DNA of 64,000 nucleotides from a virus, in IMG/VR virus record IMGVR_UViG_3300046804_000816, positions 1 through 64,000 of that record; one strand, given 5' to 3'. This document shows, one piece after another, positions 1 through 8,506 of the stretch. Within the stretch, counting starts at the first letter, position 1. Every line of letters begins with the position of its first letter. The translations under genes and the position numbers were made by a program. A model generated the notes under the pieces. It was not told where the DNA came from, ran no database searches, and worked only from the letters and a program-made list of their open reading frames with translations.

Positions 1-696
1 GTTGTCAGAGCTCATCCAATGTACGTCAAAAACAAGCCAACAAAAATCGTAGCTGTCAAGGAAGATACAGAAGTCACCGAAGCTGAAGACGCAGTAGCAA
101 AGCAAATCGCAGCTAAGAAAGACGCGATGAAGAAGCAGATTCGTCAGAAGATTGCGCAGAAGCAAATGAGCGTTATGCAGCAAAAGGCTCAGAAGAAGCT
201 TCAGACGATCAAGGCTGGCAATGACAAATGCACCTGCGACTCGACAAACGAATCAAAGATGAAATGCGAAGTTCATGGTGGTAAGGATGCGAAGCTCGGC
301 AAAGAGCCAATCGAAGTAAATCCTCCTCTTAAGGAAGCTTCTAATCTTCCCAAGTCTGTCATCAAGAAGGGACATGAGATTGCGAAGTCGCTGATCAAGA
401 ATAAGTCTTCTGTTCGCGAGCCATATGCAGTTGGAATGGCTGCTGCTAAGAAGTCTGCTGGTATCAAGGAAGACGCAGAGCAGGTCGACGAAATCTCAAA
501 GATGAAGGCAATCAGAACAGCTGTAAAGCGTCAGACTGCCGCTCATGGTGCTGCAATCGAACGCGGCGATGAACTGAGCGATAAGGAGCAGAGCAAGGTA
601 AATAAGAGTCAGGCTCTCATCAAAAAGAAGTACGGCGAGAAGGGCGATAAGATCGTTCATAAAGCCGTCGGTAAGAGAATTGGCTATCAGGACTAA
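1..696 (+). CDS. Lys/Glu-rich phage protein, 5' partial
   Basis: The reading frame is open from the first base of the window, so this is probably the C-terminal part of a longer protein. The ATG at 19 has no convincing ribosome-binding site. The visible 231 residues are highly charged, with a Lys/Gln-rich coiled-coil-like stretch (about residues 35-70), a CxC...C cluster and two acidic motifs of the form KEDTEVTE and KEDAEQVDE. Motifs of this sort are common in structural or scaffold-like proteins of T4-like marine phages, but I do not recognise the family. It ends just before a gene for another likely virion protein. Confidence 0.5.
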   Translation, partial: VVRAHPMYVKNKPTKIVAVKEDTEVTEAEDAVAKQIAAKKDAMKKQIRQKIAQKQMSVMQQKAQKKLQTIKAGNDKCTCDSTNESKMKCEVHGGKDAKLGKEPIEVNPPLKEASNLPKSVIKKGHEIAKSLIKNKSSVREPYAVGMAAAKKSAGIKEDAEQVDEISKMKAIRTAVKRQTAAHGAAIERGDELSDKEQSKVNKSQALIKKKYGEKGDKIVHKAVGKRIGYQD

Positions 697-700
697 ATAG
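693..700 (+). promoter_or_regulatory. possible late promoter (CTAAATAG)
   Basis: CTAAATAG overlaps the stop codon of the upstream gene and lies 54 bp before the next start. It resembles the T4 late promoter TATAAATA, which has no -35 element. A 7-mer of this composition is expected several times by chance, so this is weak. Confidence 0.25.
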
Positions 701-753
701 CATACTTATATTATGCCGAGTAGTCACTAACGAAAAGCGGAAAGGAAAGACAA

Positions 754-1491
754 ATGGCACTTTGGGGTTTTTCAAGAGAGTCAACACAAGTAGCATCTGG
801 TGCAAACACAGAAGCTTCTATCCGTAAGGGTTATCGCCCACTTCCACAAGCATCAGGAACTCAACAACCTGACGCCGGCGGAAATATTGAAGTAGCTAAC
901 AAGCGCAATGTAATTGCTACGACAGCTGGTTGGGTTCGTCGCGTTAACAAACGTGATATCCATGGTAATCAGCGTCAGATCGACGAAACGCTTGTAGCTG
1001 CTGCACCGGGATCTGGTTTCTATTACACATCAAACACACATCTTGGTCGTCCAGATATCGTTGAGATCTTCGTCAAGACGAACGCGAACAATGTGATTTC
1101 TGCAAACGTATCGGCTAACCTGTATGTTGTGTTCAATATGCCAGTTCATCTTCGCGCATCATCGAACGCACTGTCAATCAACATTGCAAATACAGTCGGT
1201 GGTAACAACGGCGTTGCTCGTATCGCAGCTTCTGCTGCTGCTCGCGCAAATGTTGCTAACAACGTTCTCGTATTTACGATGCCTAAGCTGCAGGGTGGTG
1301 CTGGTTCTGCTAAGGCTACATATCACATCAATGCACAGTCGATCATTGTAACAGGCAATCCACTCTACAATCCAGAGCAAGGAACGACTCATGCAGCTAA
1401 TCTTGTAATTACGGGTGCAGTTGCTAACGGTCTATCAAATGGTTGGGGCAGCCGTATTACCAACTTCACAGTATCGCCAAGAGGCGTTTAA
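754..1491 (+). CDS. putative virion structural protein
   Basis: A 245-residue protein with a strong Shine-Dalgarno (AAAGGA) before ATG 754. The N-terminus has a conserved-looking segment (KRNVIATTAGWVRR at about residues 50-63). The rest is rich in Ala, Asn, Val and Thr with beta-strand periodicity and repeated SANV/NNV-type turns, as in phage surface or tail proteins. It has no signal peptide or membrane segment and no catalytic motif. It is followed 18 bp later by another small Asn/Thr/Val-rich protein of similar composition, so the two may assemble together. Function is not recognised. Confidence 0.55.
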   Translation: MALWGFSRESTQVASGANTEASIRKGYRPLPQASGTQQPDAGGNIEVANKRNVIATTAGWVRRVNKRDIHGNQRQIDETLVAAAPGSGFYYTSNTHLGRPDIVEIFVKTNANNVISANVSANLYVVFNMPVHLRASSNALSINIANTVGGNNGVARIAASAAARANVANNVLVFTMPKLQGGAGSAKATYHINAQSIIVTGNPLYNPEQGTTHAANLVITGAVANGLSNGWGSRITNFTVSPRGV

Positions 1492-1509
1492 TAGATTTGG
1501 AGTCGCTAG

Positions 1510-1890
1510 ATGGCTGATAAAAAGGTATCGCAACTTACAGCATTGACGACCACAGCGGCTCCAGATCTGCTGATGATCGTTGATGATCCGAACGGAACGC
1601 CAGTATCGAAGAAGATCACAGTAAAGAACTTCTTCGGTTCTGTTCCTTCAAATACAGTATTCAGTGCAAACGTAACTGTGAGCGGTAATCGCGCACAGTT
1701 CGCTTCTAATGTTAATGTTACAAAGACTCTTACTGCTAATGTTGTTAAGATCACATTTGGTACAACGCCAGGATCTAACAACGCAACAACTGTTGGTATG
1801 GCTGTAGGAGAAATGCGTTTCACAAATACACATTTATATATCGCAGTTAATGCAACAACAATCAAGCGCGTAGCACTGGGTACATTCTAA
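1510..1890 (+). CDS. small tail-fibre-like structural protein
   Basis: A 126-residue protein beginning MADKKVSQLT. This opening (DKKVSQLTxLxxxxxxDLLxIVDDPxGTP) is typical of short phage fibre or head-decoration proteins. The N-terminal third carries a DLLMIVDDP segment. The C-terminal half is Asn/Val/Thr-rich beta-strand sequence ending in MRFTNTHLYIAVNATTIKRV, a pattern seen at the end of many fibre proteins. Its stop overlaps the next start (TAATG), so the two are translationally coupled. The structural role is inferred from composition. Confidence 0.5.
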   Translation: MADKKVSQLTALTTTAAPDLLMIVDDPNGTPVSKKITVKNFFGSVPSNTVFSANVTVSGNRAQFASNVNVTKTLTANVVKITFGTTPGSNNATTVGMAVGEMRFTNTHLYIAVNATTIKRVALGTF

Positions 1891-2225
1891 TGAGTATCGA
1901 AGCAGCAGGTTCATACGTTGTCACTAAAGCTGCATCAGCGGCTGGTGGATTATTTGGCGGATTGACTATGTTTGCTTTCATGAGACCATCTTCAGTGCTA
2001 GACGCTACCATTCGTGGTGGTGTCTGCACAGGATCAGCAATTATATTTGCTCCTATCATTTGTGAGTTTCTAGAAACAAAACAATCGATTGATCATCTTC
2101 TTGCAGCAGGAGCAGTCACTGGATTTTTAGCGTGGGGCGTGTTGTCTATGACAGCGCGCTTTTTTATTAAGGCAGAAGCGGCCAATAAAGATATCGTGGA
2201 GGCCGCTAAGGAAATTAAACAGTGA
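1890..2225 (+). CDS. small multi-pass membrane protein, candidate holin
   Basis: A 111-residue protein with three hydrophobic segments at about residues 16-31, 43-59 and 71-91, and a charged C-terminal tail (KAEAANKDIVEAAKEIKQ). Size and layout fit a class I holin. The spanin pair 0.9-1.7 kb downstream supports a lysis role, but no endolysin lies next to it. The start overlaps the preceding stop (TAATG). The family is not recognised by sequence, and another membrane function is possible. Confidence 0.4.
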   Translation: MSIEAAGSYVVTKAASAAGGLFGGLTMFAFMRPSSVLDATIRGGVCTGSAIIFAPIICEFLETKQSIDHLLAAGAVTGFLAWGVLSMTARFFIKAEAANKDIVEAAKEIKQ

Positions 2226-2226
2226 G

Positions 2227-2616
2227 ATGAAAGGTACTTTGGACGATAATAATTTTTTTCTTTATGCTGCACGAAATTACTTAAATCCTTGTGTAGATGA
2301 AAATGAATTCTTAGAAGATTTGGCTAGAATAAAGAATCTTCGAAGACTGTTCAGTAGATATGAAAATCGCGGCGAGCTAAAAGAAAGATTGATATTAAAT
2401 CATTTGATGGTTTTATATAATGTCTTTGAGCATAGAGCGCTTACTCGAATGTTGGCCTTTAAGCTGTATGATCATTTGCATCTACTGAAACCGTTTCTTT
2501 TGTTGCTGAACTATTGGCCGGAGCGTATAGAAAACATTGGTCCAGACAGTGAAACAATTAGATCAAACGATATCATCATGGACATGCGAATAGTCGAGAC
2601 GCTGAGGAAAATCTGA
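2227..2616 (+). CDS. conserved T4-like phage protein (DUF7207-like)
   Basis: A 129-residue helical protein. The block RLFSRYENRGELKERLILNH (about residues 38-57) followed by a MVLYNVF segment is a signature I associate with a conserved hypothetical protein of T4-like cyanophages and pelagiphages, placed near structural genes. No catalytic motif or membrane segment is visible. The stop overlaps the next start (TGATG). Function is unknown. Confidence 0.55.
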   Translation: MKGTLDDNNFFLYAARNYLNPCVDENEFLEDLARIKNLRRLFSRYENRGELKERLILNHLMVLYNVFEHRALTRMLAFKLYDHLHLLKPFLLLLNYWPERIENIGPDSETIRSNDIIMDMRIVETLRKI

Positions 2617-3125
2617 TGATTAACGAAGTAGTAAAGCCGGCTGACAAACATAGCAAAGGTCCGTTCGCTATCGCTACTAAAACACGCGCTGGTGCTCTAA
2701 GAAGAGTTCCTGATACTCGTTTCGATACGTGGGATAGCGCACATAAGTATGGTATGCAATATCACACAGATCGTTATGGTTCGCAGATGTTTCATGTCGT
2801 TCATCATCCAGACGCAAAGAAAAGAATTAATGAGGATCTAGGCGGCGGTCCTGGAAGCCCAACAACTGGCGGGATCGCTAACGTAGCAGGCGCTGGAGTA
2901 AGCACAGAACCTGTGCATTGGAGCAAGCGTCAACCTCGCATTGGTATGAAAGGCACTCTTAAGAAATACGGACAGCCGATGATGTTCAAAGCTGTCATCC
3001 GCAGAAAAGCAACAAACGAAGCTACTGTATTCTACAAGGCTCTTGGAAAGCGCGTCAAGGCGGTCAGTCGCACGAGCGCTATGGGTAACGGAAGCGACGG
3101 ATCGGAATCAACACATAAAGGATAA
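2616..3125 (+). CDS. hypothetical protein
   Basis: A 169-residue basic protein coupled to the upstream gene by TGATG. An N-terminal segment of about 65 residues is followed by a Gly/Pro-rich linker (residues 75-100, GGGPGSPTTGG) and a second basic domain (KGTLKKYGQPMMFKAVIRRK). It is soluble and has no known motif. It sits between a conserved phage protein and the spanin genes. Function is not recognised. Confidence 0.5.
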   Translation: MINEVVKPADKHSKGPFAIATKTRAGALRRVPDTRFDTWDSAHKYGMQYHTDRYGSQMFHVVHHPDAKKRINEDLGGGPGSPTTGGIANVAGAGVSTEPVHWSKRQPRIGMKGTLKKYGQPMMFKAVIRRKATNEATVFYKALGKRVKAVSRTSAMGNGSDGSESTHKG

Positions 3126-3128
3126 GTC

Positions 3129-3590
3129 ATGGGGCTGAAAATCAAGCTAATAATCGCTTGTGTATTATTCACTGTGATGACTAGCGGATATTTCTATATC
3201 ATGGCTCTCCAAGGCAAGCTCGAAGCAGCAGCCGAAATTCAGCAACGAATGGAAGGGGTTATCGAGCAGCAGAAAGTTGTTCTTGAGAAACAGCAAGAAG
3301 ACACTCGTAAAATGCAAGAGCTGAACAACGAGATGTCTAAGAAGTTCTCACAAACACAACAAGAAGTTGCGCAGCTAAATCAAAAGTTCGCCAATCGCGA
3401 TCTTGCTGCATCCTCTCTTAAGAATCCAGACGAAACAGAAATGAAAGTTAATCGTGGCACGAAGGATGCGCTGCGTTGCAATGAACTTATTACGGGAGCT
3501 AACTTGACAACCGACGAAAAGAATGGTAAAGTAAGAAATGGAATATGTAATGATCTTATCAAGGAGTTGATTGCGAAGGAAAAGCCATGA
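3129..3590 (+). CDS. i-spanin-like inner-membrane protein (Rz type)
   Basis: A 153-residue protein with one N-terminal membrane segment (about residues 5-26) and a long Gln/Glu-rich coiled coil (about 30-95). A periplasmic tail carries two Cys residues. This is the architecture of an inner-membrane spanin subunit, which joins the o-spanin to fuse inner and outer membranes in the last step of lysis. The next gene overlaps it by 4 bp and encodes a lipoprotein, as in Rz/Rz1 pairs. The identification rests on architecture and pairing, not sequence similarity. Confidence 0.6.
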   Translation: MGLKIKLIIACVLFTVMTSGYFYIMALQGKLEAAAEIQQRMEGVIEQQKVVLEKQQEDTRKMQELNNEMSKKFSQTQQEVAQLNQKFANRDLAASSLKNPDETEMKVNRGTKDALRCNELITGANLTTDEKNGKVRNGICNDLIKELIAKEKP

Positions 3591-3949
3591 AGAAATTAGT
3601 TATTGCGTTGTTTGCTGTTGGATTAGCTGGCTGTTCAGAAACAGCCAAAGTTCTTGACAAGCCAGTTCTATATGAAAGAGCGGAGCTTGTTGTTCCTGGT
3701 GTTGCGCCAGTTTCTCAGGCTAATGTCACATGGACTATTATTACGCCAGAGAACTACGAAGCGAAGATCAAGGAAATCGAAGGGCGCGGCGGAAACGCTG
3801 TGTTGTTCGCACTGACGCCACAAGGCTATCAGAATCTGTCGATGAACGTTGCGGAACTCCGTCGATACATTCAACAGCAACAAGCTGTAATCGCAGCGTA
3901 TCAGAAATACTACAAGACAGAAAAGCCACCCCAGCAACCAAAGAGATAG
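3587..3949 (+). CDS. o-spanin-like outer-membrane lipoprotein (Rz1 type)
   Basis: A 120-residue protein with a lipoprotein signal peptide; the lipobox is LAGC with the acylated Cys at residue 16. The mature part is about 104 residues with a helix around residues 85-105 and a Pro-rich end (EKPPQQPKR), as in many Rz1 proteins. It overlaps the i-spanin-like gene by 4 bp (ATGA). It is longer than classical Rz1. An unrelated lipoprotein cannot be excluded, but the neighbour makes the spanin role likely. Confidence 0.55.
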   Translation: MKKLVIALFAVGLAGCSETAKVLDKPVLYERAELVVPGVAPVSQANVTWTIITPENYEAKIKEIEGRGGNAVLFALTPQGYQNLSMNVAELRRYIQQQQAVIAAYQKYYKTEKPPQQPKR

Positions 3950-3952
3950 TTC

Positions 3953-3981
3953 TTGACAATCTTCCTTGAATTTATTATAAT
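3953..3981 (+). promoter_or_regulatory. early-type promoter upstream of primase
   Basis: TTGACA at 3953-3958, a 17-bp spacer and TATAAT at 3976-3981: both hexamers are perfect consensus. The ATG of the primase gene begins only 7 bases after the -10, about where transcription should start, so the mRNA may be leaderless. Confidence 0.85.
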
Positions 3982-3987
3982 GAACTT

Positions 3988-4995
3988 ATGTCTGCTATCA
4001 CTGATCACAAGTATGCACAGATGATCTCGCACAGGCTTTCGCTGTTCAAGCGGAAGTCTGATCGAATCTATAACTTCCGTTGTCCCTTCTGCGGCGACTC
4101 TCAGAAAAACAAACTGAAGGCTCGCGGCTATCTATTCGAGAAATCCGGTGGACTCATATATAAATGCCATAATTGCGATGTGGGCGCTAGCCTTGGTAAG
4201 CTCATCGATCTTGTTGACCCTGGCCTTGCTAGATCTTACAGGCTGGAGTCCTATAAAGAGCGCGTTGCGGCTAACAATGAAACTTTCGTCATTCCTAAAG
4301 AAGAAGCCGTAGTAGTACGTCCATCAATTATTCTCGACGATTTGCTTCATCGAGTGGATTTACTACCATCGCATCATCGCGCAGTTGAGTATGTTAAGTC
4401 GCGAAAGATACCCAAAGAACGTTGGGAAGATCTTTATTACGCTCGCGATATGAAAATCCTAGAACAGCTTAATCCTGCATACGAAGGTCGTTTGGCTTCC
4501 GATGAGCGTTTGGTTATTCCATTTCGACGTGAAGATGGATTGCTTACTGGCGTGACTGGTCGCGCTATGGGTAACTCCACGTTGCGATACGTGACTGTAA
4601 GAATTACCGACGATCCGTTGATCTATGGTCTAGATCGCATAAAACGCGGAAAGACTATATACGTCACAGAGGGCCCAATTGATAGTATGTTTCTTGACAA
4701 TGCTATCGCTGCGGGAGGAACAGACTTTGCGCGGGCCCTATATAACATTAGCGGTGAGAACGTAGTTCTTATCTTCGATAATCAGCCTCGCAACAAACAG
4801 ATTGTGAAGCGTGTTGAAACATTCGCTGGACGTGGATATCCTATGGTTATTTGGAATTCGTCTTGGAATTATAAAGATATAAATGATGCTATTTTATCTG
4901 GATGCAGTAGTTCTGAGATTGAGTACATACTAAATAAATCCACGTTTAAGGGTCTCGCCCTCAAACTGGCTATCCGAGATTGGAAAAAATGCTAA
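3988..4995 (+). CDS. 61: DNA primase, T4 gp61 type
   Basis: The 335-residue protein matches the T4 gp61 primase, which makes RNA primers at the fork together with helicase gp41. An N-terminal zinc-binding domain has CPFC at residues 32-35 and CHNC at 60-63, followed by a basic patch. A TOPRIM domain carries EGPID at 228-232 and a downstream DNQ at 264-266 as the metal-binding acidic positions. Length fits the family. There is no ribosome-binding site in front of ATG 3988, and the ATG sits at the predicted transcription start. The gene has its own consensus promoter and is followed by the ribonucleotide reductase gene. Confidence 0.9.
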   Translation: MSAITDHKYAQMISHRLSLFKRKSDRIYNFRCPFCGDSQKNKLKARGYLFEKSGGLIYKCHNCDVGASLGKLIDLVDPGLARSYRLESYKERVAANNETFVIPKEEAVVVRPSIILDDLLHRVDLLPSHHRAVEYVKSRKIPKERWEDLYYARDMKILEQLNPAYEGRLASDERLVIPFRREDGLLTGVTGRAMGNSTLRYVTVRITDDPLIYGLDRIKRGKTIYVTEGPIDSMFLDNAIAAGGTDFARALYNISGENVVLIFDNQPRNKQIVKRVETFAGRGYPMVIWNSSWNYKDINDAILSGCSSSEIEYILNKSTFKGLALKLAIRDWKKC

Positions 4996-5055
4996 CGCAG
5001 GCGCAATGTCTGCGAATGAGAATTATTGTCTAAGAAATAAGAAACGGAGTAATCT

Positions 5056-6963
5056 ATGTCAAATTCACTTCCCACGCTCTATCAACAATTCATCCACCTG
5101 TCGCGCTATTCACGTTTTCTTTGGGATGAAGGTCGTAGAGAAAGTTGGGATGAGACTATTGGTCGTTTCTTCAATTTCTTTGAGTCACATCTGAAAGAGC
5201 AGCACGGCTACGATATCAAGGACTATCGTAGAGAGCTGGAAGACGCTGTTCTGTCACAGAAAGTCATGCCATCTATGCGTTGCGTTATGACTGCCGGCGA
5301 AGCTCTCAAGCGCGAGAACGTTGCTGCATATAACTGCTCGTATGTTGCAGTCAATACGCCACGCTCGTTTGACGAGATTCTGTACATTCTCATGAATGGC
5401 ACAGGCGTTGGATTCTCTGTCGAGTCAAAGGACGTTGAGCAACTTCCAGTTATTGCAGAATCATTCTATCCTTCAGAAACAACAATCGCTGTGGCTGACT
5501 CCAAGCTCGGTTGGGCTAAAGCTCTTAAGGAACTCGTTCATCTTCTCTATTCCGGTCAGATTCCTAAGTGGGATCTTAGCAAGATTCGTCCAGCCGGCGC
5601 ACCGCTAAAGACGTTCGGTGGTCGTGCTTCTGGTCCAGAGCCGCTTGACGCACTATTCAAGTTCTGCGTTGATATCTTCAAGAAGGCTGCTGGTCGTCGT
5701 CTAAACACATTGGAGTGCCATGATATTGTTTGTAAAATTGCAGACATCGTTGTCGTTGGCGGCGTTCGCCGTTCTGCTCTTATATCACTGTCAGACTTGA
5801 ACGACGATCGTATGCGCACAGCGAAGTCCGGTCAGTGGTGGCTCGGCGAATCGCAGCGCGCTCTTGCTAACAATTCAGCCGTCTATAAGGAGAAGCCAGA
5901 TATTGGCTTGTTCATGGAAGAGTGGAAGTCTCTCTATGAATCTAAGTCAGGTGAGCGCGGCATCTTCAATCGCGCATCAGCAAAGGCGACTGTGAATAAG
6001 CATGGTCGTCGCGACGTTAACTACGACTTCGGAACTAATCCATGCTCAGAGATCATTCTACGCGACAAGGAATTTTGCAATCTAACGGAAGTTGTTATCC
6101 GTGCTACGGATACGATGGAAGATCTGAAAGAAAAGGTATACTGGGCGACTATCCTTGGCACATGGCAGTCCACTCTTACGAACTTCCGCTATCTTTCTTC
6201 CGCGTGGAAAAAGAACTGCGAGGAAGAGAGGCTTCTTGGTGTTTCCCTAACTGGTATCATGGACAATGAGCTTACAAATGGAAAAATCCCTGGACTTGCA
6301 GAAAGACTCGAAGAGCTTAGAGCAATCGCCGTTTCTACCAATGCAAAGTTCGCGAAGGAGTTGGGTATACCGCAGTCTGCTGCTGTCACTTGTGTCAAGC
6401 CCTCTGGCACTGTTTCTCAGTTGTGCGATTCTGCTAGCGGCATTCATGCTCGTCATAATCCATATTATATTCGCACCGTTCGTGCTGATAAAAAGGATCC
6501 TCTGGCCCAGCTGATGATCGACGCTGGTGTTCCAGTCGAAGATTGCGTAATGCGTCCGAACAACGTATATGTGTTCTCGTTCCCGATGAAGGCTCCAGAG
6601 AACGCTGTGTTCCGTACGGATATGTCTGCTATAGAACAGTTGGAACTTTGGGTTACGTATCAGGATCACTGGTGCGAGCACAAACCATCTGTCACTATCT
6701 CCGTCAAAGAACATGAGTGGCTCGACGTTGGTGCGTGGGTATATAATCATTTCGACAAGATGTCTGGCGTTTCGTTCCTTCCGTTCAGCGATCACGTTTA
6801 TGCGCAAGCACCTTATCAGGATTGCTCGAAGGAAGACTATGAAGCATTCGCTGCGAAGATGCCTAAAGCGATTGACTGGAATAAGCTCAGAGACTATGAA
6901 AAGACCGACACTACAACGGGAGCGCAGGAGCTTGCTTGCGTCGCGGGCGGCTGTGAGGTCTGA
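5056..6963 (+). CDS. nrdJ: class II (adenosylcobalamin-dependent) ribonucleotide reductase
   Basis: A 635-residue enzyme that reduces ribonucleotides to deoxyribonucleotides. The active-site loop FGTNPCSE has Cys 330 and Glu 332, and CN follows at 341. An early YNCSYV segment (Cys 94) and a C-terminal CVAGGCEV tail would supply redox-active cysteines. The monomeric layout and absence of a separate small subunit fit the class II triphosphate-reductase type. This class uses vitamin B12, so the phage depends on host cobalamin. GGAG precedes ATG 5056. The gene feeds the replication genes around it with dNTPs. Confidence 0.9.
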   Translation: MSNSLPTLYQQFIHLSRYSRFLWDEGRRESWDETIGRFFNFFESHLKEQHGYDIKDYRRELEDAVLSQKVMPSMRCVMTAGEALKRENVAAYNCSYVAVNTPRSFDEILYILMNGTGVGFSVESKDVEQLPVIAESFYPSETTIAVADSKLGWAKALKELVHLLYSGQIPKWDLSKIRPAGAPLKTFGGRASGPEPLDALFKFCVDIFKKAAGRRLNTLECHDIVCKIADIVVVGGVRRSALISLSDLNDDRMRTAKSGQWWLGESQRALANNSAVYKEKPDIGLFMEEWKSLYESKSGERGIFNRASAKATVNKHGRRDVNYDFGTNPCSEIILRDKEFCNLTEVVIRATDTMEDLKEKVYWATILGTWQSTLTNFRYLSSAWKKNCEEERLLGVSLTGIMDNELTNGKIPGLAERLEELRAIAVSTNAKFAKELGIPQSAAVTCVKPSGTVSQLCDSASGIHARHNPYYIRTVRADKKDPLAQLMIDAGVPVEDCVMRPNNVYVFSFPMKAPENAVFRTDMSAIEQLELWVTYQDHWCEHKPSVTISVKEHEWLDVGAWVYNHFDKMSGVSFLPFSDHVYAQAPYQDCSKEDYEAFAAKMPKAIDWNKLRDYEKTDTTTGAQELACVAGGCEV

Positions 6964-6965
6964 TT

Positions 6966-7121
6966 GTGCCAGAGAAGGATATGACTTGCCCGTGTGGCGA
7001 ATATGAGTATCTTATCTGCTACGAAAAGCGCGGAAAGAAGCTAGATCCAATCTATTGCCCTTTCTGCGGTGCAGATGCGGACGACGTAGAGATCGAAGAG
7101 CTAGAGGAAGACGAGGACTAG
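6966..7121 (+). CDS. zinc-ribbon miniprotein
   Basis: A 51-residue protein starting at GTG 6966, with a GAGG ribosome-binding site inside the end of the preceding gene. The sequence has two cysteine pairs, CPCG at residues 8-11 and CPFCG at 31-35, the pattern of a zinc ribbon. The tail is strongly acidic (VEIEELEEDED). An ATG at 6981 is possible but would be too close to its ribosome-binding site. Immediately downstream of the reductase gene, it could be a small partner or regulator, but this is inference. Confidence 0.65.
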   Translation: MPEKDMTCPCGEYEYLICYEKRGKKLDPIYCPFCGADADDVEIEELEEDED

Positions 7122-7133
7122 CTATATAAGTTC

Positions 7134-7595
7134 ATGGCTTCATATGAGAATCCGTGGACATTTGACGGAAAAGAGTTTGATAGTGAGGATATCGGGAACT
7201 CGTACGGTTTCGTATATGTTATCACAACACCAGCAGGCCAGAAGTACATTGGTCGCAAGTACTTCTGGTCTGTCAGAAAAGCGAAGGGTAAGTCCCGTCG
7301 CCAACGTTCAGAATCAGACTGGAAATCATACTACGGTTCCAGTGAAGTTCTCAAAGAACAAATCAAAACAACAGACAAATCTTTGTTCAAGCGAGAGATC
7401 ATCTCGCTACACAGTACAAAGGGACGCGTAAATTATGAAGAAGTGCGCGAACAGTTTGCGCATGAAGTATTGGAACGGGATGATTATATAAATGACAACA
7501 TCAATGGCAAGTGGCATCGAAGCCCAGAACACATCAGAAGTAAATCCAGATTCTCTTCCATCGCATCTGGGCGGTCATCTCAACAGAACCCATAA
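7134..7595 (+). CDS. GIY-YIG family endonuclease-like protein
   Basis: A 153-residue protein whose N-terminal half has the GIY-YIG signature: GFVYVI at residues 25-30 and YIG at 38-40, followed by a basic region with SDWKSYYGSS. Similar proteins of about this size occur as free-standing genes in many T4-like phages, some as repair or homing nucleases. The C-terminus is basic and poorly conserved. The last 104 bp overlap the next gene in another frame, so the C-terminal tail may be unconstrained. Confidence 0.7.
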   Translation: MASYENPWTFDGKEFDSEDIGNSYGFVYVITTPAGQKYIGRKYFWSVRKAKGKSRRQRSESDWKSYYGSSEVLKEQIKTTDKSLFKREIISLHSTKGRVNYEEVREQFAHEVLERDDYINDNINGKWHRSPEHIRSKSRFSSIASGRSSQQNP

Positions 7596-8094
7596 TGATC
7601 GTGGGGTATTGACATTTCTCATGAATGAGTATAATATAAAGACGTTCCTAGATATTGGGTGCGGTCCTGGTGGTATGGTTGAGTTGGCACAGATGCGTGG
7701 ACTTGATGCAGTAGGCGTTGATGGCGACTGGACTGTCGAGCGCCCACAAGATGTTCGCGTTATGATTCACGACTATACAGTTGGTCCTACGCAATGGACT
7801 CGCGAGTTTGATCTTGGCTGGAGCGTCGAGTTTCTTGAACACGTAGAAGAAAAGTATCAAGACAACTATATGCAGGACTTCGCGCGTTGTAAATATGTCG
7901 TAGCAACTGCTGCTCCGCCAGGTTATCCTGGTCATCATCATGTCAATTGTCGTGAGCAGGAATATTGGCACGACGTTTTCAATAAGTATGGATTGGAGTA
8001 TGATCACGACGTGACGATGAAGATCAGAGAAGTATCAACTATGCAGAAGCCTTTTATGCAACGTACAGGTATGTTCTTCAGGAGGAGAACTTGA
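7492..8094 (+). CDS. class I SAM-dependent methyltransferase
   Basis: A 200-residue protein with the SAM-binding motif LDIGCGPGG (residues 53-61) and acidic motif II (VGVDGD, 74-79). A HLNRTHNDRGVL segment before the fold is typical of methyltransferases found with sugar and glycosyltransferase genes. No DNA-methyltransferase catalytic motif (DPPY or PC) is seen, so DNA is not the obvious substrate. The start is uncertain (ATG 7492 or 7504), but the conserved segment needs one of these, so it truly overlaps the nuclease gene by about 100 bp. The stop overlaps the next start (TTGA). Confidence 0.7.
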   Translation: MTTSMASGIEAQNTSEVNPDSLPSHLGGHLNRTHNDRGVLTFLMNEYNIKTFLDIGCGPGGMVELAQMRGLDAVGVDGDWTVERPQDVRVMIHDYTVGPTQWTREFDLGWSVEFLEHVEEKYQDNYMQDFARCKYVVATAAPPGYPGHHHVNCREQEYWHDVFNKYGLEYDHDVTMKIREVSTMQKPFMQRTGMFFRRRT

Positions 8095-8495
8095 GCAGAA
8101 GTTGTGGTACATGTACTTCTTGTTGTGAAGGCTGGGTATATGGCTCAGCCAACGGCCGCGAGTTCTGGAGGGGCCGCCCGTGTCACTTCGTCAAGAAGTG
8201 CGTAGGCTGCACGATATATGAAAACAGACCAGAAGATCCTTGCAAGAGTTTTAATTGCAACTGGTTGCTAGATGAAAATATTCCCGACTGGATGCAACCT
8301 AATCAGTCTGGAGTTATTTTACAGTGGAGAACCGTCGATGGGAAAGCGTATCTAGAAATGAACGAAGCCTGCGATAAAGTTTCTTCCGAAGTTCTTTCAT
8401 GGGTTATACAATACGCTATTCAAAACAAATTGAATCTGCAATATCAGTTAAACGGTGTATTTAACAGGATCGACTTTAACGAGCTAATCAAATAA
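8091..8495 (+). CDS. YkgJ-like cysteine-cluster protein
   Basis: A 134-residue protein translated from TTG 8091, preceded by an excellent ribosome-binding site (AGGAGG) and overlapping the previous stop (TTGA). The N-terminal 60 residues hold nine cysteines in the pattern CxxCxxCC...C...CxxC...CxxFxC. This matches the YkgJ / Fe- or Zn-chelating cysteine-cluster family (CGTCTSCC at residues 5-12; NRP and WL near residue 50). The biochemical role of the family is unclear. It is coupled to a methyltransferase. Confidence 0.7.
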   Translation: MSRSCGTCTSCCEGWVYGSANGREFWRGRPCHFVKKCVGCTIYENRPEDPCKSFNCNWLLDENIPDWMQPNQSGVILQWRTVDGKAYLEMNEACDKVSSEVLSWVIQYAIQNKLNLQYQLNGVFNRIDFNELIK

Positions 8496-8506
8496 GGAGA
8501 TAGTAA